Assembly: GCA_918272565.1 (NCBI GenBank)
Contig: CAKJYW010000014.1
Location: 1-42,393, forward strand
DNA length: 42,393 nucleotides
From: Bacilli bacterium
GTDB taxonomy: Bacteria > Bacillota_I > Bacilli_A > ML615J-28 > CAG-698
Direction of reading: 5' to 3'
This document shows, piece by piece, positions 40,479 to 42,393 of the stretch. Under the pieces are notes generated by a model. It was given only the letters and a program-made list of their open reading frames with translations, was not told the origin of the DNA and searched no databases. Position 1 is the stretch's first letter, and each line of letters opens with the position of its first letter. A program made the position numbers and the translations under genes.

Positions 40479-40524
40479 TTTATGGTTGATTTAATTTTGG
40501 GCCTTTTTTTTCAAAGTAATAGTA

Positions 40525-40554
40525 TTTACTTTTTAATTTAGTGTTTGATAAAAT
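40525..40554 (+). promoter_or_regulatory. Promoter of the HTH/TPR regulator
   Basis: TTTACT (40525-40530), 18 nt, TAAAAT (40549-40554) preceded by TGA (extended -10). Confidence 0.6.
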
Positions 40555-40580
40555 TAGAAAAAAACGGGAGGAGATAAAAA

Positions 40581-41828
40581 TTGTTAAAAACGACAGGAAC
40601 TGATTTAATTAATTATGTCAAAAACTTGAAGAAGAGTAATGCTATGCATTTAAATGTATTCTCTGCAATCTTGAAACGTGAGAGGTTACAACAGAATCTA
40701 ACTTTAGAAGAAGTATCTAGTGGAATTTGTAGTGTGAGTTATTTGAGTAAACTGGAAAACAATCAAATTGAACCAAAGGATGATTATCTTAAATTTTTGT
40801 TTGATCGATTGTCTATCGACTATAATCAAGCAAGAGATAATGATTATGAAAGAATATTGCTTGAAATGATAAAAGCCTATTTTTTAGAAAACTATGACAA
40901 AATTCATGATTTAGTTAAAAAAATCGATTTTTCTATGTTTGACTGTAACGCTAGTTTGTGTAAAGTTGTCTATGATTTTACGATTAGTGATTTTGATGAT
41001 GCGAAAAAGTTGCTAAATGAAGTGGATGATGTTAAAAATTGTTTGTCTGTAGAGTCAGGTGAAGTCTTTGTTTATTTGTTGAGTGAGTATTCGGTGCTAA
41101 CTAATGACTATTCAAGTAGTCTTGAATACCTTGCTTCAACAAACAACTATTATTTTAAAGATCGTATCATTAGAGACTTGATTTTAGAAAATTATTGCAT
41201 CACTACTTATCACATTACCAAGAATTATAAGTTTATAAAACTATATGAAAGTTTGGCACCTGATTTTAAGATTGCCTATCCTTCTAATAGGAGTAGTAAG
41301 ATTAATATTCTTTATAAAACATTATTAGGGCTTGATGATGGGTCATCTTACAATGATTTAATTAGTGTAATAGATTCGATTAATGATCCACTAGCTGATT
41401 TTGAAAACTATTATTATGCACTTGTTGGGTTATGTAGAATTGGGTATTTTACGGACGTTATCTCAATTATTGAAGCGAGTGGAATGTATTATAAAAAAGA
41501 AATTCTTTGTGTTTATGGATTTGCTATTTGCACTTTAAGGTTAAAGAATAAATACCTTCATTTCCTTGACTTAATAGAGAATTTAAAAATAGATAAAATT
41601 AGAGACCAACACGATTTATTTATAATGTTCTTAAGAGAAATATTCTTACGCAAAAGTCCTATAGATATCGCTGATTATATTAGACATGTGGTAAGGCCAT
41701 TTATTGAAACTTTCCCTCATGCTTTATATGATAAATGTTATTATTATGAATATTATGAAGCGTTAACTTCTTTATCAAAATACAAAGATTTATCAATCTT
41801 CTTAAAAGAAAAGATAAGATACATCTAG
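40581..41828 (+). CDS. XRE-type HTH regulator with C-terminal TPR-like repeats
   Basis: 415 residues. Residues ~25-82 form an XRE helix-turn-helix: LKRERLQQNLTLEEVSSGICSVSYLSKLENN, typical of Rgg/PlcR/RNPP-type proteins. The remaining ~330 residues are helical, with tandem ~35-40-residue hairpins ending in aromatic pairs, as in peptide-binding TPR domains. The start is a TTG at 40581 with GGAGGAG at 40567-40573; the first ATG (codon 22) lacks a ribosome site and would leave the HTH intact, so the 20-odd-residue N-terminal extension is supported only by the ribosome site. RNPP regulators respond to small secreted peptides, but no peptide gene is seen next to it. Target unknown. Confidence 0.75.
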   Translation: MLKTTGTDLINYVKNLKKSNAMHLNVFSAILKRERLQQNLTLEEVSSGICSVSYLSKLENNQIEPKDDYLKFLFDRLSIDYNQARDNDYERILLEMIKAYFLENYDKIHDLVKKIDFSMFDCNASLCKVVYDFTISDFDDAKKLLNEVDDVKNCLSVESGEVFVYLLSEYSVLTNDYSSSLEYLASTNNYYFKDRIIRDLILENYCITTYHITKNYKFIKLYESLAPDFKIAYPSNRSSKINILYKTLLGLDDGSSYNDLISVIDSINDPLADFENYYYALVGLCRIGYFTDVISIIEASGMYYKKEILCVYGFAICTLRLKNKYLHFLDLIENLKIDKIRDQHDLFIMFLREIFLRKSPIDIADYIRHVVRPFIETFPHALYDKCYYYEYYEALTSLSKYKDLSIFLKEKIRYI

Positions 41829-41867
41829 GATTATCACCATTTATCCTTATTTAATCTATTTATTTAA

Positions 41868-41896
41868 TTGATAAATAGTAGCAAATAAACTATAAT
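41868..41896 (+). promoter_or_regulatory. Promoter of the O-methyltransferase gene
   Basis: TTGATA (41868-41873), 17 nt, TATAAT (41891-41896), 16 nt before the start codon. Confidence 0.8.
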
Positions 41897-41912
41897 ATCT
41901 ATTGGTGATAAA

Positions 41913-42393
41913 ATGAACGAATTTACTAATCTAAGTGCCTTCATTAAGGATGAAGAAGTAGAAAAAATCAAAGAATATGGTTTAACAAATAATGTTCCTA
42001 TTATTCAAGATGAAGGTCTAGCTTTCTTGCTTTTTCTAACAAAAAATAAAAATGTTAAAAAAGTATTAGAAATTGGTACCGCTATTGGCTATAGTAGCAT
42101 TAATATGGCTTTAAATAATGATGGTCTTTTTATTGATACAATTGAGCGAGATGAAAAAATGTATAATGAGGCCTTAAAAAACATCTATAATCTTAATCTT
42201 ACAAAAAGGATTAGGGTGCATTTTGTTGATGCTTTAGAGATAAGTGAAGAACAACTAGAAAAAGATTACGATTTAATCTTTATCGATGCCGCAAAAGCTC
42301 AATACATTAAATTCTTTGATAAATTTACTAAACTACTAAAAAAAGGTGGTATTGTCTTTACTGATAATCTATTATTCCATGGACTTGTATATG
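41913..42393 (+). CDS. trmR: SAM-dependent O-methyltransferase, TrmR/YrrM-like (5' part)
   Basis: The frame is open to the window end, giving the first 160 residues of a family normally ~210-220. Motif I VLEIGTAIGYSSINMA is at about residues 50-65, the acidic motif II IDTIERDEKM follows, VDALEI is the adenine-contact region and DYDLIFIDAAKAQYIKFFD carries the metal-binding Asp of class I catechol/caffeoyl-CoA-type methyltransferases. The TDNLLFHGLVY end fits the second metal site (D-N). Bacillus YrrM (TrmR) methylates 5-hydroxyuridine at tRNA position 34; assignment rests on family resemblance. GGTGA (41904-41908) lies 4 nt before the ATG. Confidence 0.82.
   Translation, partial: MNEFTNLSAFIKDEEVEKIKEYGLTNNVPIIQDEGLAFLLFLTKNKNVKKVLEIGTAIGYSSINMALNNDGLFIDTIERDEKMYNEALKNIYNLNLTKRIRVHFVDALEISEEQLEKDYDLIFIDAAKAQYIKFFDKFTKLLKKGGIVFTDNLLFHGLVY

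Noticed and set aside
41831-41911. 9-bp inverted repeat TTATCACCA / TGGTGATAA around the TrmR-like promoter
   Set aside because: The left arm is upstream of the promoter so no RNA hairpin forms, and the right arm is explained by the GGTGA ribosome site.
1-42393. Mycoplasma genetic code with TGA as tryptophan
   Set aside because: tetR, mtnN and yceD end in TGA at family-typical positions and tryptophans are TGG.
1-42393. tRNA genes, insertion sequences, prophage or toxin-antitoxin genes
   Set aside because: I looked for tRNA-like GGTTCGAATCC arms, transposase motifs and small paired ORFs and found none.

Overview
The window is a 42.4 kb piece of an AT-rich chromosome from a bacterium of the Bacillota/Mycoplasmatota type. 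That placement is inferred from the T-box-controlled valS, the rnpB gene, the conserved pairs truB-ribF-rpsO-pnp and yceD-rpmF, a mraZ-rsmH start of the dcw cluster with Mollicutes-style MraZ boxes, and many TTGNNN-17 nt-TATAAT promoters. TGA ends several genes (tetR, mtnN, yceD) and tryptophan is TGG, so the code is table 11 and not the mycoplasma code. I cannot name the species. An uncultured gut Bacilli/RF39- or Acholeplasma-like lineage would fit.

Layout. (1) 1-1733: end of a KtrB/TrkH potassium channel, a SpoU-type RNA methyltransferase and a TetR regulator. (2) 1730-6885: an accessory-looking operon of a LytTR DNA-binding protein, a DUF3021 membrane protein and a 1366-residue modular lipoprotein, behind a promoter with a poor -35 and two TTACC repeats 20 bp apart. 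(3) 6856-15030: chorismate mutase (minus strand) diverging from a tightly packed shikimate operon aroB-aroC-aroE/K fusion-aroF-aroA, with a cytosolic GH9-type glycosidase gene translationally coupled at its end. No 3-dehydroquinate dehydratase gene is seen. (4) 15050-21900: a glycerate kinase/HAD phosphatase fusion, truB, ribF, mtnN, then rpsO (with a structured leader) and pnp. (5) 21900-25915: GNAT, rnpB, engB, yceD-rpmF, mraZ-rsmH, and then, instead of ftsL and wall-synthesis genes, a 15-codon proline-rich micro-ORF and a structured intergenic stretch. (6) 25930-31020: a nucleoside ABC importer (BMP lipoprotein, double ATPase, two permeases). (7) 31020-32770: a Na+/phosphate symporter with PhoU domain on the minus strand. 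(8) 32800-42393: T-box valS, folC, an M13 peptidase, radC, a YgjP-like metallopeptidase, an HTH/TPR regulator and the start of a TrmR-like O-methyltransferase cut by the window edge.

How it works together. Most of the window is housekeeping: translation and RNA metabolism, aromatic biosynthesis, folate/flavin cofactors and nucleoside or phosphate uptake. The least explained parts are the LytTR-DUF3021-lipoprotein operon, the GH9 gene inside the aro operon, the micro-ORF/structured RNA after rsmH, and a palindromic TTGCAA hexamer that appears to serve as the -35 of both divergent aro promoters. Several genes with very short leaders also share a GGTGA ribosome-binding element 4-5 nt before ATG, and this decides a number of start codons.
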